Of a DNA stretch of 43,339 nucleotides, positions 1 to 7,539 are shown piece by piece (the stretch's first letter is position 1; every line of letters begins with the position of its first letter). The DNA is from UBA1573 sp016794285 (lineage in GTDB: Bacteria; Pseudomonadota; Alphaproteobacteria; Micavibrionales; Micavibrionaceae): positions 1 through 43,339 of the forward strand of contig JAEUKO010000005.1 in the NCBI GenBank assembly GCA_016794285.1. Direction: 5' to 3'. A program made the translations under genes and the position numbers. The notes below the pieces were generated by a model, which was given only the letters and a program-made list of their open reading frames with translations, made no database searches and was not told where the DNA came from.

Positions 1-863
1 CTCAAATCAAAAGAAGATTGGTAAAATGTATAGCCGCGATAGCGAAGGGGCTGGTTCATCGAAATAGTGGCTGGCCAACTTCCGGTCGCATCATGGACAA
101 TCACATCGGAAGAGTAGGATTTAGCCATATCGGTTCCCGGGTGGAGCTTTTGCTCAAATTTTTTTAGTTCAATCGAGAAGGGGAGTTCCTGTGTTTCTCG
201 CTCAAGAGCAATTTGGAAAGAATGACCATTTTCTTCAAAATCGGGGGGTTGAGGGGCTTTATCGAACGTCAGGTAGGGGCCATNNNNNNNNNNCTGCCCG
301 TCCGCCCAGACAAGGTCACAATTCTCACAATAAGTTGAAATTGTGAGGGTAAGTTTTGTGCCTTGAATATTGAAACTTTGTCCGTTTGCAAGATCTTGTG
401 CGGCCACAACCAAGAGAGGCAGTCCGTCTTTGCGGATGACCATCTGTTTTGCGTGGTAATCTTCAACCATGTTGCGTGATGTTCCTTGGGGAATCAGCAA
501 ATAGCCCTCACGGGAGGCAAGAGCGGTCAGAAGAGCTCCGAAGACCAGTAAAATCACTCCAAAATGGGACAGATTGGTTCCGGCCTTGGCCCAAGACCAC
601 TCGCTGCGCAGCAGAAACTTGGCGAGCAAGTTAACAAAAAAGATCGTCAAAAGGGTTGCTCCACCCGGAAAGGGCAAGATTCCTCCTATCAGAACGAAAA
701 AAGACGAGAAATATTCCTGCTGGGCCGTAAAGGTTCCAATAGTTTTCTGGGCAACCGTGCCAAAGAGGATGAGAATCATCATCGCGGGCAAAGTCCAAAA
801 CAAAATATTCGGACGGGCGAGACGAAAGCCGAAAGGAACAATCTTTTTGAGCAAAGGGGTCAT
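1..863 (-). CDS. resB: Cytochrome c biogenesis protein ResB (partial, 3' end outside window)
   Basis: Read on the minus strand from ATG at 863, the protein begins MTPLLKKIVPFGFRLA. Three hydrophobic segments lie within the first ~130 residues, including the NLSHFGVILLVFGALL stretch typical of ResB/Ccs1. A periplasmic region follows with a CENC motif just before the assembly gap, then the family signature LRYRGYTFYQSSFD at the window edge. ResB works with ResC/CcsA in system II cytochrome c maturation, delivering haem to apocytochromes on the periplasmic side. The frame runs through the 10 N at 284-293 and is open on both sides if the gap is truly 10 (or 3n+1) bases. The last part of the gene and any ccsA partner lie outside the window. 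Family assignment is confident; the exact gap length is not known. Confidence 0.85.
   Translation of the reverse strand, partial: MTPLLKKIVPFGFRLARPNILFWTLPAMMILILFGTVAQKTIGTFTAQQEYFSSFFVLIGGILPFPGGATLLTIFFVNLLAKFLLRSEWSWAKAGTNLSHFGVILLVFGALLTALASREGYLLIPQGTSRNMVEDYHAKQMVIRKDGLPLLVVAAQDLANGQSFNIQGTKLTLTISTYCENCDLVWADGQXXXXGPYLTFDKAPQPPDFEENGHSFQIALERETQELPFSIELKKFEQKLHPGTDMAKSYSSDVIVHDATGSWPATISMNQPLRYRGYTFYQSSFDL
284..293. other. Assembly gap (10 N) inside resB
   Basis: Ten N interrupt the resB reading frame between the codons for DGQ and GPYLTF. Ten-base N runs are commonly arbitrary scaffold gaps, so the real number of missing bases may differ. The frame on both sides is consistent with 3n+1 missing bases. 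Confidence 0.95.
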
Positions 864-1051
864 GGTCTTGGTTTTATCTCAAAGGGAGATGGTTTCAAAG
901 AAAAAGAGTTGGGCAGGTTTTAGAGGAAATTTGGCGTGTATAACTTTGTGATCTTGCGCGTGTAAGGTTCGAGAAACTGCAGCCTCGTGCTAAATTTGGC
1001 CAGATTTTATGATTCTGAAAACCATCAAAACTGGAGGGGCCCGTTTAGTCG

Positions 1052-2779
1052 TTGGAGGCGTTTATACGCAAATGTCTTATCTTTCTATGCTTTCTGGCGG
1101 GATCAATGGTTTCCGGCAGCGGGTTTTTGTGTGCGCAAACTTTGCCGCCTTCCGTAGATCCCGGGCGCATAGGGGGAGAACCAAAATTTTTGCCGCGTGT
1201 CTCTCCTGAAGGGGAAAAGGAAACCCTTTCGGCAGAAGAGAGCGGCCCGCCAGAGATAGAAGGAGCAAGTTCTCTTCTCTTAACCTTGCAAGGCGTGCAG
1301 GTTGAGGGTGGGAGTGAGGAACTGCGAGCCGTTTTGACGACGGTTTTTAAGCCTCTCTTGAATCAGAAAATCTCCCTTCAGGAAATTTTGATCCAGCTCG
1401 CGGCGGTCAATCAAACCTATCTGCAAAAGGGCTATTTGTTTTCAAAAGCAGTCTTGCCGGAACAAGAGATAACGTCTGGTGTGATTCAAGTTGAGATTGT
1501 CGAAGGACAAGTTCACGATGTCCGCATAACAGGAGAAGTTGCTGCCGCTGCAGATGGGCCGGTCTTGAGTGATGCCAAACGCCGGATTTTGGCTCTGCGC
1601 CCATTTGATATTAAAAAATTTGAACGCTATATGCTGCTGCTCAATGATTTGCCCGGGGTAAAGTTTCGGAGTTTTCTGGTACCAAGCGTTTCTGCCAAAG
1701 ATGTTCCTGGTGCTTTTGATGTGGTACTGGAAGGACAAAGAATGTCTGCGCGCCCATCGGTCTCGGTTGACAATATGGGGTCCTTGTATGCAGGGCCGTG
1801 GCAGACCTCCGTTCGGCATCAAAGCCCTGCATTGATCGGAGAGTTCGATACAATCAACGCTGTTCTGCAAGGGTCTTTGCCAACGGACGAAGTAAAACAC
1901 GCGAGTGCAGAATACTCCAATTCTCTTTTCGGCCTCTCTGGGGTGAGTGCCCATGTTTCTTTCGGCCAAGGCGTCACAAAAGCAGGCAGCAATCTTGGCG
2001 TATTGGATGTGACCGGATTCGTACGGGATATGGGGGTCGGTCTGAAGTATCAATGGTTGCGCAGCCGGACAGAAAATTTACTGATCGGCCTTGGGTTTGG
2101 TGCAAAAGATTCTCGCAGCAAAATTCTTGGAACCGAAACCCAAAATGACCGCTTGCGTGTTGCCAGAGCCTTCGCAACTTACGATGTCAGTGACCGTTTT
2201 GGTGGGGGCGGCGTATCTCTCTTCCACTTCGAATATAGTCGGGGGTTGAATGTGTTGGGGGCAACGGATCGGCAATCGGCAAATCCATCACGGATTGATG
2301 GGCGCAGCAGCTTTGACAAGCTGAGCTTTTTCGCCTCGCGCCAGCAAAGTTTAGGAACCCGCTTTGGTTTGTTCTTTGGACTCAAAGGCCAATACGCTTT
2401 TCAATCTTTGCTCTCTTCCGAAGAGTTTGGATTTGGCGGGAGCGAGATGGGGCGCGGCTATGATCCTTCTGAAGCAACAGCAGATAGTGGTCTTTCTGGA
2501 ACATTTGAATTGAGATACTTCCCCCAAGAGGTCCTGAAGGGCTTTTCCGTGAGCCCATTCCTATTTATTGATGCGGGCAAGCTTTGGGCAAGGGGGCAGT
2601 CCGATCAGTCGGTTCTTTCCTTGACCTCGGCCGGAGCGGGGCTTCGCTTGAACCATGAGGATGGATGGTCGTCGAGCGTTATGGTGGCCTTGCCATTGAC
2701 ATATTCCGCAAGGAACGCGCCGCGTTATGCTAATGGAAACAGCCCTCGTTTTCTGGTCTCGGTGGGGAAAAAAATTTAG
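1052..2779 (+). CDS. ShlB/FhaC/HecB-type two-partner secretion transporter (TpsB)
   Basis: A 575-residue outer-membrane protein of the Omp85/TpsB superfamily. Translation appears to start at TTG 1052, because this gives a complete signal peptide (basic start, hydrophobic core, LCA-Q cleavage site near residue 28); a GGAGGGG lies 12 bases upstream. After a Pro/Glu-rich linker there is a POTRA-like domain (about 80-165, including QTYLQKGYLFSKAVLPEQ), a second POTRA-like segment, and a beta-barrel from about 235 to the end. The barrel contains the RGYDP motif near residue 470, equivalent to the VRGY tip of the loop-6 plug in FhaC. TpsB proteins export one large beta-helical TpsA partner across the outer membrane. 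No TpsA-like gene is adjacent: resB is upstream and divergent, a porin is downstream. The substrate is therefore unknown. Confidence 0.85.
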   Translation: MEAFIRKCLIFLCFLAGSMVSGSGFLCAQTLPPSVDPGRIGGEPKFLPRVSPEGEKETLSAEESGPPEIEGASSLLLTLQGVQVEGGSEELRAVLTTVFKPLLNQKISLQEILIQLAAVNQTYLQKGYLFSKAVLPEQEITSGVIQVEIVEGQVHDVRITGEVAAAADGPVLSDAKRRILALRPFDIKKFERYMLLLNDLPGVKFRSFLVPSVSAKDVPGAFDVVLEGQRMSARPSVSVDNMGSLYAGPWQTSVRHQSPALIGEFDTINAVLQGSLPTDEVKHASAEYSNSLFGLSGVSAHVSFGQGVTKAGSNLGVLDVTGFVRDMGVGLKYQWLRSRTENLLIGLGFGAKDSRSKILGTETQNDRLRVARAFATYDVSDRFGGGGVSLFHFEYSRGLNVLGATDRQSANPSRIDGRSSFDKLSFFASRQQSLGTRFGLFFGLKGQYAFQSLLSSEEFGFGGSEMGRGYDPSEATADSGLSGTFELRYFPQEVLKGFSVSPFLFIDAGKLWARGQSDQSVLSLTSAGAGLRLNHEDGWSSSVMVALPLTYSARNAPRYANGNSPRFLVSVGKKI

Positions 2780-2943
2780 GGAATTTCATAATGTTGTGGG
2801 TTGGTGCAAAAATGCAACTCTCCTCGTCATTTTCAGAGGGAAAGATTTTTTGAACTTGAACAGGGGGAATCGTTCGTTAGACACTTACTCGCAAGAAGAA
2901 CGTGATTCTTCCCATGATTTGCAAATTTTAGGAGAATTTTAGA

Positions 2944-4011
2944 ATGAAACAACTACTTCTATGCGGCGTTGCCCTCTGCGCTTTTGTGGCGACTCCCGCC
3001 ATGGCGGCAGACAGTGCCGAAGGCGTAAAACTCAAACTGGGTGGCTACTTCAAAGGCTACGTTAGCTATGTCAGCCAAGACGATTCGACGTCTTCGATTC
3101 GCAATGTTGATATTTTGCGGGCAACCGAAGTTTATTTCGATGGTTCGACAAAACTTGATAACGGCTTGACGGTCGGAGCTCACGTTGAAGCAACCGCCGA
3201 TGTTGGTGATGGTTTTGCGATTGATGAATCCTATGCCTTCTTCTCAGGGGATTGGGGCCGCGTTAACTTTGGTGGGAGAGATGGTGTTGCCTACCTCATC
3301 CAAGTTGCCGCACCGTCTGCCGATAAGGACGTTGATGGCGTCAGCCAAAAAATCCAACCATTCAACTTTGCAGCTGATGGTATCACGGTTGGCGAAACCG
3401 ACTATGAGCAAAACATTTCGCTCAAAGCCGATAAAATCACATACTTGACTCCAGTCATGTCTGGTTTCCAAGGTGGTGTTTCCTATACTCCAGAAGCAGA
3501 TGATAACTCTCGGAGCACAACAGGTAACGCCAACGATGATGACGATGCTGATGCAAGCAGTGACGTTTGGGATTTGGCTGTTCGTTACCAAGGTGACGTT
3601 GGCGAAACCAAACTGACCTTGGGGGCAGGTTACACGGTCGCTCAAGTCGAAACCGGTACGGCTGAAGATCGTCAAGCGTGGAACCTTGGGGCTGTGGTTG
3701 GCTTCAAAGGCTTCAACATTGGTGCATCTTACCAAAACGACGACGAAGGCGACGACAATGATGACGTTGACTACGTTGCTGTTGGTGTTGACTACACCAT
3801 GGGTGACTATGTTCTTGGCGCATCCTACTATAACAAAAACGACGATGTCGGAACCGAAATTGACACCGATCGTTATACGGTTGGTGTGAACTACAAAGCC
3901 GGTCCTGGCATTTCCTTCCGTGGTTCGGTTGAATACCTCGAAGCAGATGTAACCGGCGGAGACGACTTTGACGGTACGGCTGTTCTGGTTGGAACCTCAA
4001 TCGACTTCTAA
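2944..4011 (+). CDS. Gram-negative porin
   Basis: A 355-residue outer-membrane porin of the 16-strand general porin type. It has a signal peptide (MKQLLLCGVALCAFVATPAMA, cut about residue 21), then strands starting LKLGGYFKGYVSYVSQ and GWRVNFGG-type turns such as WGRVNFGGRDG. Alternating hydrophobic strands and acidic loops (DDEGDDNDDVD) continue to a terminal strand ending in IDF; a C-terminal Phe is the usual signal for barrel assembly by BamA. Start is ATG 2944 with GGAGAATTTTAG in front. The gene follows tpsB by 164 bases and has its own strong terminator, so it is probably its own transcription unit with a long leader. Codon use is regular and biased, which suggests high expression. The permeant solute cannot be told from sequence. 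Confidence 0.88.
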   Translation: MKQLLLCGVALCAFVATPAMAADSAEGVKLKLGGYFKGYVSYVSQDDSTSSIRNVDILRATEVYFDGSTKLDNGLTVGAHVEATADVGDGFAIDESYAFFSGDWGRVNFGGRDGVAYLIQVAAPSADKDVDGVSQKIQPFNFAADGITVGETDYEQNISLKADKITYLTPVMSGFQGGVSYTPEADDNSRSTTGNANDDDDADASSDVWDLAVRYQGDVGETKLTLGAGYTVAQVETGTAEDRQAWNLGAVVGFKGFNIGASYQNDDEGDDNDDVDYVAVGVDYTMGDYVLGASYYNKNDDVGTEIDTDRYTVGVNYKAGPGISFRGSVEYLEADVTGGDDFDGTAVLVGTSIDF

Positions 4012-4039
4012 TCAGTCTGTCTTAGTTTTAGAAATTACA

Positions 4040-4067
4040 AAAAGGGGCAACATTGTTGCCCCTTTTT
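4040..4067 (+). terminator. Rho-independent terminator of the porin gene
   Basis: AAAGGGGCAA (4041-4050), loop CATTG, TTGCCCCTTT (4056-4065), followed by a T run. It lies 29 bases after the porin stop codon. Confidence 0.92.
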
Positions 4068-4185
4068 CGTGATTAACCCCATCCGCAACTTCCCTCATAC
4101 TCTCTGGACAGGGAGGAGTCCAAAGACCAATCATATGAGGATCCCGCAGACACTCGCTAAGGGCAGGGGTTGAAGGTGAACCTAT

Positions 4186-4605
4186 TTATTGTCGGAGCCC
4201 AAACCTCTGAGCAGCGTAATCGCTGACCTCAGGCCGAGCAACAGCAGGTGCCTGCATCGCCGGAGCAGCAGGAGAAGCGGCAGCAGGAGCACCACGCGCA
4301 GCACCTTGAAAGGTAGCCCCAATACTTTGCCCTCTTTCCGCGGCCTCTTCTTTCATTTCTCCTACGACCCACTTCTGGAAGCCTTGGCTTTTCACTTCCG
4401 GCGGTTCCTTCTGAAATTCACTTTTAGCCTGCTGGAGAGCTTGCCACTGGGCACGCTCGCTTGGATCAATAGCCCCCGCTCCTTGCCCACGCGTTCTGTT
4501 ATCAAGCGCCACCATATTCGCTGCGGCTGCCTCCGCACCAGATTTGCTGTATCTCCCACCCATATCCTTCCCCTCAAATACCGTGTCTTCCCAACCCCTA
4601 GCCAT
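4186..4605 (-). CDS. Hypothetical protein, Ala/Pro-rich C-terminus
   Basis: A 139-residue protein of unknown function. The start is ATG 4605, with GAGGG eight bases in front. The first ~90 residues are charged and probably helical (DPSERAQWQALQQAKSEFQ, VVGEMKEEAAERGQS). The remainder is a low-complexity Ala/Pro segment (about 98-125) ending in a short tail, SDYAAQRFGLRQ. No signal peptide, membrane segment or recognised domain is visible. It converges on the porin, and the porin terminator lies between the two. Frame-specific composition and a good ribosome binding site support a real gene; no role is proposed. Confidence 0.65.
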   Translation of the reverse strand: MARGWEDTVFEGKDMGGRYSKSGAEAAAANMVALDNRTRGQGAGAIDPSERAQWQALQQAKSEFQKEPPEVKSQGFQKWVVGEMKEEAAERGQSIGATFQGAARGAPAAASPAAPAMQAPAVARPEVSDYAAQRFGLRQ

Positions 4606-4729
4606 TTACCACGCCCTCTTAAAAAACTGTTGTTAGCCTTATTTTTGGCCCATGTTTTATATATTATGTCAAAATGGTTTCCGTAATATTAACATAGGAA
4701 ACAAATAAGCTACATTCTTCCATCTTTTT

Positions 4730-4756
4730 CCCCTCTCTCCTTGTGGGAGAGGGGGA
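4730..4756. repeat. GC-rich palindrome CCCCTCTCTCC/GGGAGAGGGGG
   Basis: An 11-base arm, a TTGT loop and the complementary arm. It resembles the short CCCTCTCC-TTGTGGGAGAGGG intergenic elements found in many proteobacteria. No T run follows, so it is listed as a repeat rather than a terminator. Confidence 0.65.
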
Positions 4757-4820
4757 GGGGAAACTAGACCTCTTGCATAACCCTAATTCTGGCGGGTTCC
4801 ATATCCCGTCAAAAAACTTT

Positions 4821-4881
4821 AACTACAGAGATAAACAGAGCTTTTTATCTTTCTCTGTTGGTCTCTGCGCTCTCTGTAGTT
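4821..4881. repeat. Nested inverted repeat AACTACAGAG ... CTCTGTAGTT
   Basis: The outer arms AACTACAGAG (4821-4830) and CTCTGTAGTT (4872-4881) are perfectly complementary. Inside them AACAGAG (4834-4840) pairs with CTCTGTT (4853-4859). The element resembles the dispersed CTCTGTG/CACAGAG intergenic repeats seen in diverse bacteria. No coding potential. Confidence 0.7.
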
Positions 4882-4908
4882 TTTCTTATATAGATCTCGT
4901 GTGTGCCA

Positions 4909-4925
4909 GCGTCCTTGCAGGACGC
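4909..4925. repeat. Short hairpin GCGTCCT-TGC-AGGACGC
   Basis: A 7-base stem with a 3-base loop, flanked by CCA and GCCAA. A structural twin with different stem bases lies at 17617-17633. Confidence 0.6.
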
Positions 4926-5078
4926 GCCAAACCAAAAAAGAAAGATGGATGCCTTAGAATGCCAAGAGGCATTCAGGCCATGACGAAGCTAAAAACCGTC
5001 ACCTTCGCCCATAAAGCGGGGGGGCGGGGGGATGTGATGGGTAAGTCGTTACGGGCTTAATGGTCGTAAATTTCGTGG

Positions 5079-5606
5079 TTACGGGGTGTCTTCAATGGAA
5101 AGAGACACGGCTTCGCGCCCTTTGGGAGCAGTCTTGAAAGCAACGCGCACCCGCTGCCCAGCCAGAAGTGTTTCAATTCCTTCGCGGTCGAGGCAAGATT
5201 TATGAACGAAAATATCTTTCATCCCGTCATCAGGTGTCACAAAGCCGAAGCCTTTATCCTCTTTGTACCATTTGACCAGACCCTTGGTTCTCAAGACATC
5301 CGCGTTCGCCGGATCAAGTTCCATCAAGCCAATCGGTAAAACTCCGTGGTCTAGGATTTCAACAACTTCCGTGACCGTGGCTCCTTTGTCGCCGTAATCA
5401 ACGGCGCACAAAACAACGGCCCCTTCGCCGAGGCCGTGAACCCCGATTTTTTGCAATTGGGTGATGTGCAAAAAGGCATCGACTGGATTATCTTCGGGAA
5501 TAACAAAACCAAACCCCTTGGCCCCATTGAACCATTTCAGGCGAGCCTTCACAAAACCTTGTTGGGTTTCAGGAACAAAAGAACCACTTGATACCGAATT
5601 CGCCAC
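5079..5606 (-). CDS. Double cold-shock-domain protein
   Basis: A 175-residue protein with two cold-shock domains, about residues 20-88 and 107-173. Each has an RNP1 motif (KGFGFV) and an RNP2 motif (DAFLHI in the first, DIFVHK in the second). Single-domain Csp proteins are about 70 residues; the two-domain form is a common alphaproteobacterial variant. Such proteins bind single-stranded RNA or DNA in the cytoplasm and act as RNA chaperones or anti-terminators. The start ATG at 5606 is followed by a short Ser-rich head. The gene is transcribed away from fadD across a 210-base spacer. Whether it responds to cold or to stationary phase cannot be read from the sequence. Confidence 0.9.
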   Translation of the reverse strand: MANSVSSGSFVPETQQGFVKARLKWFNGAKGFGFVIPEDNPVDAFLHITQLQKIGVHGLGEGAVVLCAVDYGDKGATVTEVVEILDHGVLPIGLMELDPANADVLRTKGLVKWYKEDKGFGFVTPDDGMKDIFVHKSCLDREGIETLLAGQRVRVAFKTAPKGREAVSLSIEDTP

Positions 5607-5816
5607 GTTTCCTATGCCCCCCGCATAGATAAATCACAGTACTACAGTTTGGCAGTCTACTCCATTTTCTTCAAATCGTCTAGGCGTTTGCTGCGCACCG
5701 CAGCAGAACCGCTTCATGACTTTATTTCCTAAGCATGGTAGAGTAAAAGGATAGGGTTTTCTGGTGTGGGCCTCTTTGTCTTTTGGCTGCCGGTTTATTT
5801 TACTAAAGGGGGAAAG

Positions 5817-7499
5817 ATGGCCGAACAATCGTATTTGTGGGAAAAAAGTTATCCGGCAGAAATTCATTGGAATACCCCTATATGGACAGGCCCTATTTTT
5901 TCTTACCTTGACCAGAGCCGTCGTCGCTTCCCCAACCGTCCTGCTTTTAATTTTATGGGCCGTATCTGGACGTGGGAAGAAATCGGGAATTTGACAGATC
6001 GCATGGCCAAAGGTCTGCACGATCACGGGGTTGAAAAAGGGGTAAAGGTTGGAATTTGTTTACCGAATACGCCGTATTACCTGATCGCCTATTACGCGAT
6101 TGCCAAAACCGGAGCCACGATTGTCAATTTTAATCCGCTCTATGCCGAGCGGGAATTGGCCCATCAAATTGAAGACAGTCAGACCGATTTGATGATTACG
6201 TTTGATCTGAAAATCGCCTATGACAAAATAGAAAAAATGCTGCAAACCACGCGGCTGAACCAGATTGTGATCTGTCCCTTTGTCGATATTCTACCTTTTC
6301 CCAAAAATTTTCTGTTTTCGCTGTTTCGTTCGGGAGAAATTGCCGACGTTCCCAATGATGATCGGCATATTTTTATTTCAAGGCTTACAGATAATGATGG
6401 GGTATTTACGCCTCCCCCGATTGATATAGAAAACGACATCGCCTTGCTTCAATATACGGGGGGAACGACAGGTGTTCCGAAAGGGGCGATGCTAACTCAT
6501 GCGAATTTGACAGCCAATGTCGAACAATGTGTGAGCTGGTTCCACGATATTCACCATGGGCAAGAAAAGATGCTGGGGGTGATTCCCTTTTTCCATGTGT
6601 TTGCCATGACGGCGATCATGAATTTCAGCGTCAAGTGCGGGTTTGAAATCGTTGCCTTGCCTCGTTTTGATCTGGGCGAGACCTTGGCTTTGATTGACAA
6701 GGAAAAACCCCATTTCTTTCCAGCCGTTCCGGCGATTTACAACGCTATCAACAATCATCCCAAACTCTCTACCTACGATCTGACATCTTTGCGGTACTGT
6801 ATTTCTGGCGGAGCCCCGCTTCCGATTGAAGTCAAAAAGAAATTTGAAGGGACAACGGGCTGTATTCTCGTCGAAGGCTATGGACTGACCGAGGCCTCTC
6901 CCGTTGTTTGCGCCAACCCAACCGAGGGGATCAACAAGCCTGGCTCAATTGGGCTGCCTTTTCCATCCACGATTGTAGAATTATGTGAGCCGAAAAGTGG
7001 CGAGCCCGTCCCTCTTGGCGAAGCCGGAGAGCTTTGCCTCAAAGGTCCGCAAGTGATGAAGGGCTATTGGAATAAACCAGAAGAGACCGCCAAAATTTTT
7101 CGCAATGGTTTCCTCCGTACCGGAGATGTTGCCTATATGGATCAGGAGGGATACGTCTTTATCGTGGACCGTATCAAAGACCTTATTCTGGTCAACGGAT
7201 ACAATGTCTATCCCCGCACTATTGAAGAAGCGATTTATCTTCATCCTGCTGTTGAAGAGTGCGTGGTGGCTGGTCTGCCCAATAAAGATCGTGGAGAGAT
7301 TCCAAAGGCGTGGATCAAGCCAAAGCACGGGCGGTTGCTGACCGAGGCAGAGGTGAGAGAGTTTTTGAAAGATAAACTCTCCCCGATTGAAATGCCGCGT
7401 TTGATCGAATTTCGCGACAAGCCTCTTCCCAAGACCATGATCGGGAAAATCTCGCGCAAGGAAATACTTGCTGAGGAGTTTTCCTCTCAGGAACGATGA
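5817..7499 (+). CDS. fadD: Long-chain fatty acid--CoA ligase
   Basis: A 560-residue member of the acyl-adenylate-forming superfamily that activates fatty acids with ATP and CoA for beta-oxidation or lipid synthesis. Motifs: P-loop YTGGTTGVPKGA (about residue 211), GYGLTEASP (about 358), RTGDVAYMDQEGY with the hinge VDRIKDLILVNGYNVYP (about 440-475), and the C-terminal catalytic lysine in PKTMIGKISRKE. The start was placed at ATG 5817 rather than the upstream GTG 5766. Ahead of the ATG is an AAGGGGG ribosome binding site, and the resulting length matches E. coli FadD (561). Convergent with pheT. Substrate chain length is inferred from overall FadD resemblance only. Confidence 0.9.
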   Translation: MAEQSYLWEKSYPAEIHWNTPIWTGPIFSYLDQSRRRFPNRPAFNFMGRIWTWEEIGNLTDRMAKGLHDHGVEKGVKVGICLPNTPYYLIAYYAIAKTGATIVNFNPLYAERELAHQIEDSQTDLMITFDLKIAYDKIEKMLQTTRLNQIVICPFVDILPFPKNFLFSLFRSGEIADVPNDDRHIFISRLTDNDGVFTPPPIDIENDIALLQYTGGTTGVPKGAMLTHANLTANVEQCVSWFHDIHHGQEKMLGVIPFFHVFAMTAIMNFSVKCGFEIVALPRFDLGETLALIDKEKPHFFPAVPAIYNAINNHPKLSTYDLTSLRYCISGGAPLPIEVKKKFEGTTGCILVEGYGLTEASPVVCANPTEGINKPGSIGLPFPSTIVELCEPKSGEPVPLGEAGELCLKGPQVMKGYWNKPEETAKIFRNGFLRTGDVAYMDQEGYVFIVDRIKDLILVNGYNVYPRTIEEAIYLHPAVEECVVAGLPNKDRGEIPKAWIKPKHGRLLTEAEVREFLKDKLSPIEMPRLIEFRDKPLPKTMIGKISRKEILAEEFSSQER

Positions 7500-7517
7500 G
7501 GAAAAGGAAGCTGGCAA

Positions 7518-7539
7518 GTTAGAGCCGCAAAGCTCTAAC
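7518..7539. terminator. Hairpin between convergent fadD and pheT
   Basis: GTTAGAGC (7518-7525) pairs with GCTCTAAC (7532-7539), overlapping the pheT stop codon. There is no clear T run on either strand, so a terminator role is only suggested by its position between convergent genes. Confidence 0.4.

Larger units (their letters stand above)
4606..5078. other. Repeat-rich intergenic spacer without a convincing gene
   Basis: This 473-base stretch separates the small unknown gene from the cold-shock gene. It is AT-rich at the left and carries three palindromic elements (4730-4756, 4821-4881, 4909-4925). Near 5010-5030 there is also a degenerate copy of the GC-rich CATAAAGCGGGGGGG element seen elsewhere in the window. 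The open frame at 4743-5060 runs straight through these repeats, has no ribosome binding site and is rejected as a gene. Confidence 0.75.

Noticed and set aside
1442..2053. 203-codon minus-strand open frame
   Set aside because: It lies wholly inside tpsB, has no ribosome binding site and no family features; it is an antisense shadow.
4743..5060. 105-codon plus-strand frame in the spacer before the cold-shock gene
   Set aside because: Runs through three palindromes with no ribosome binding site.
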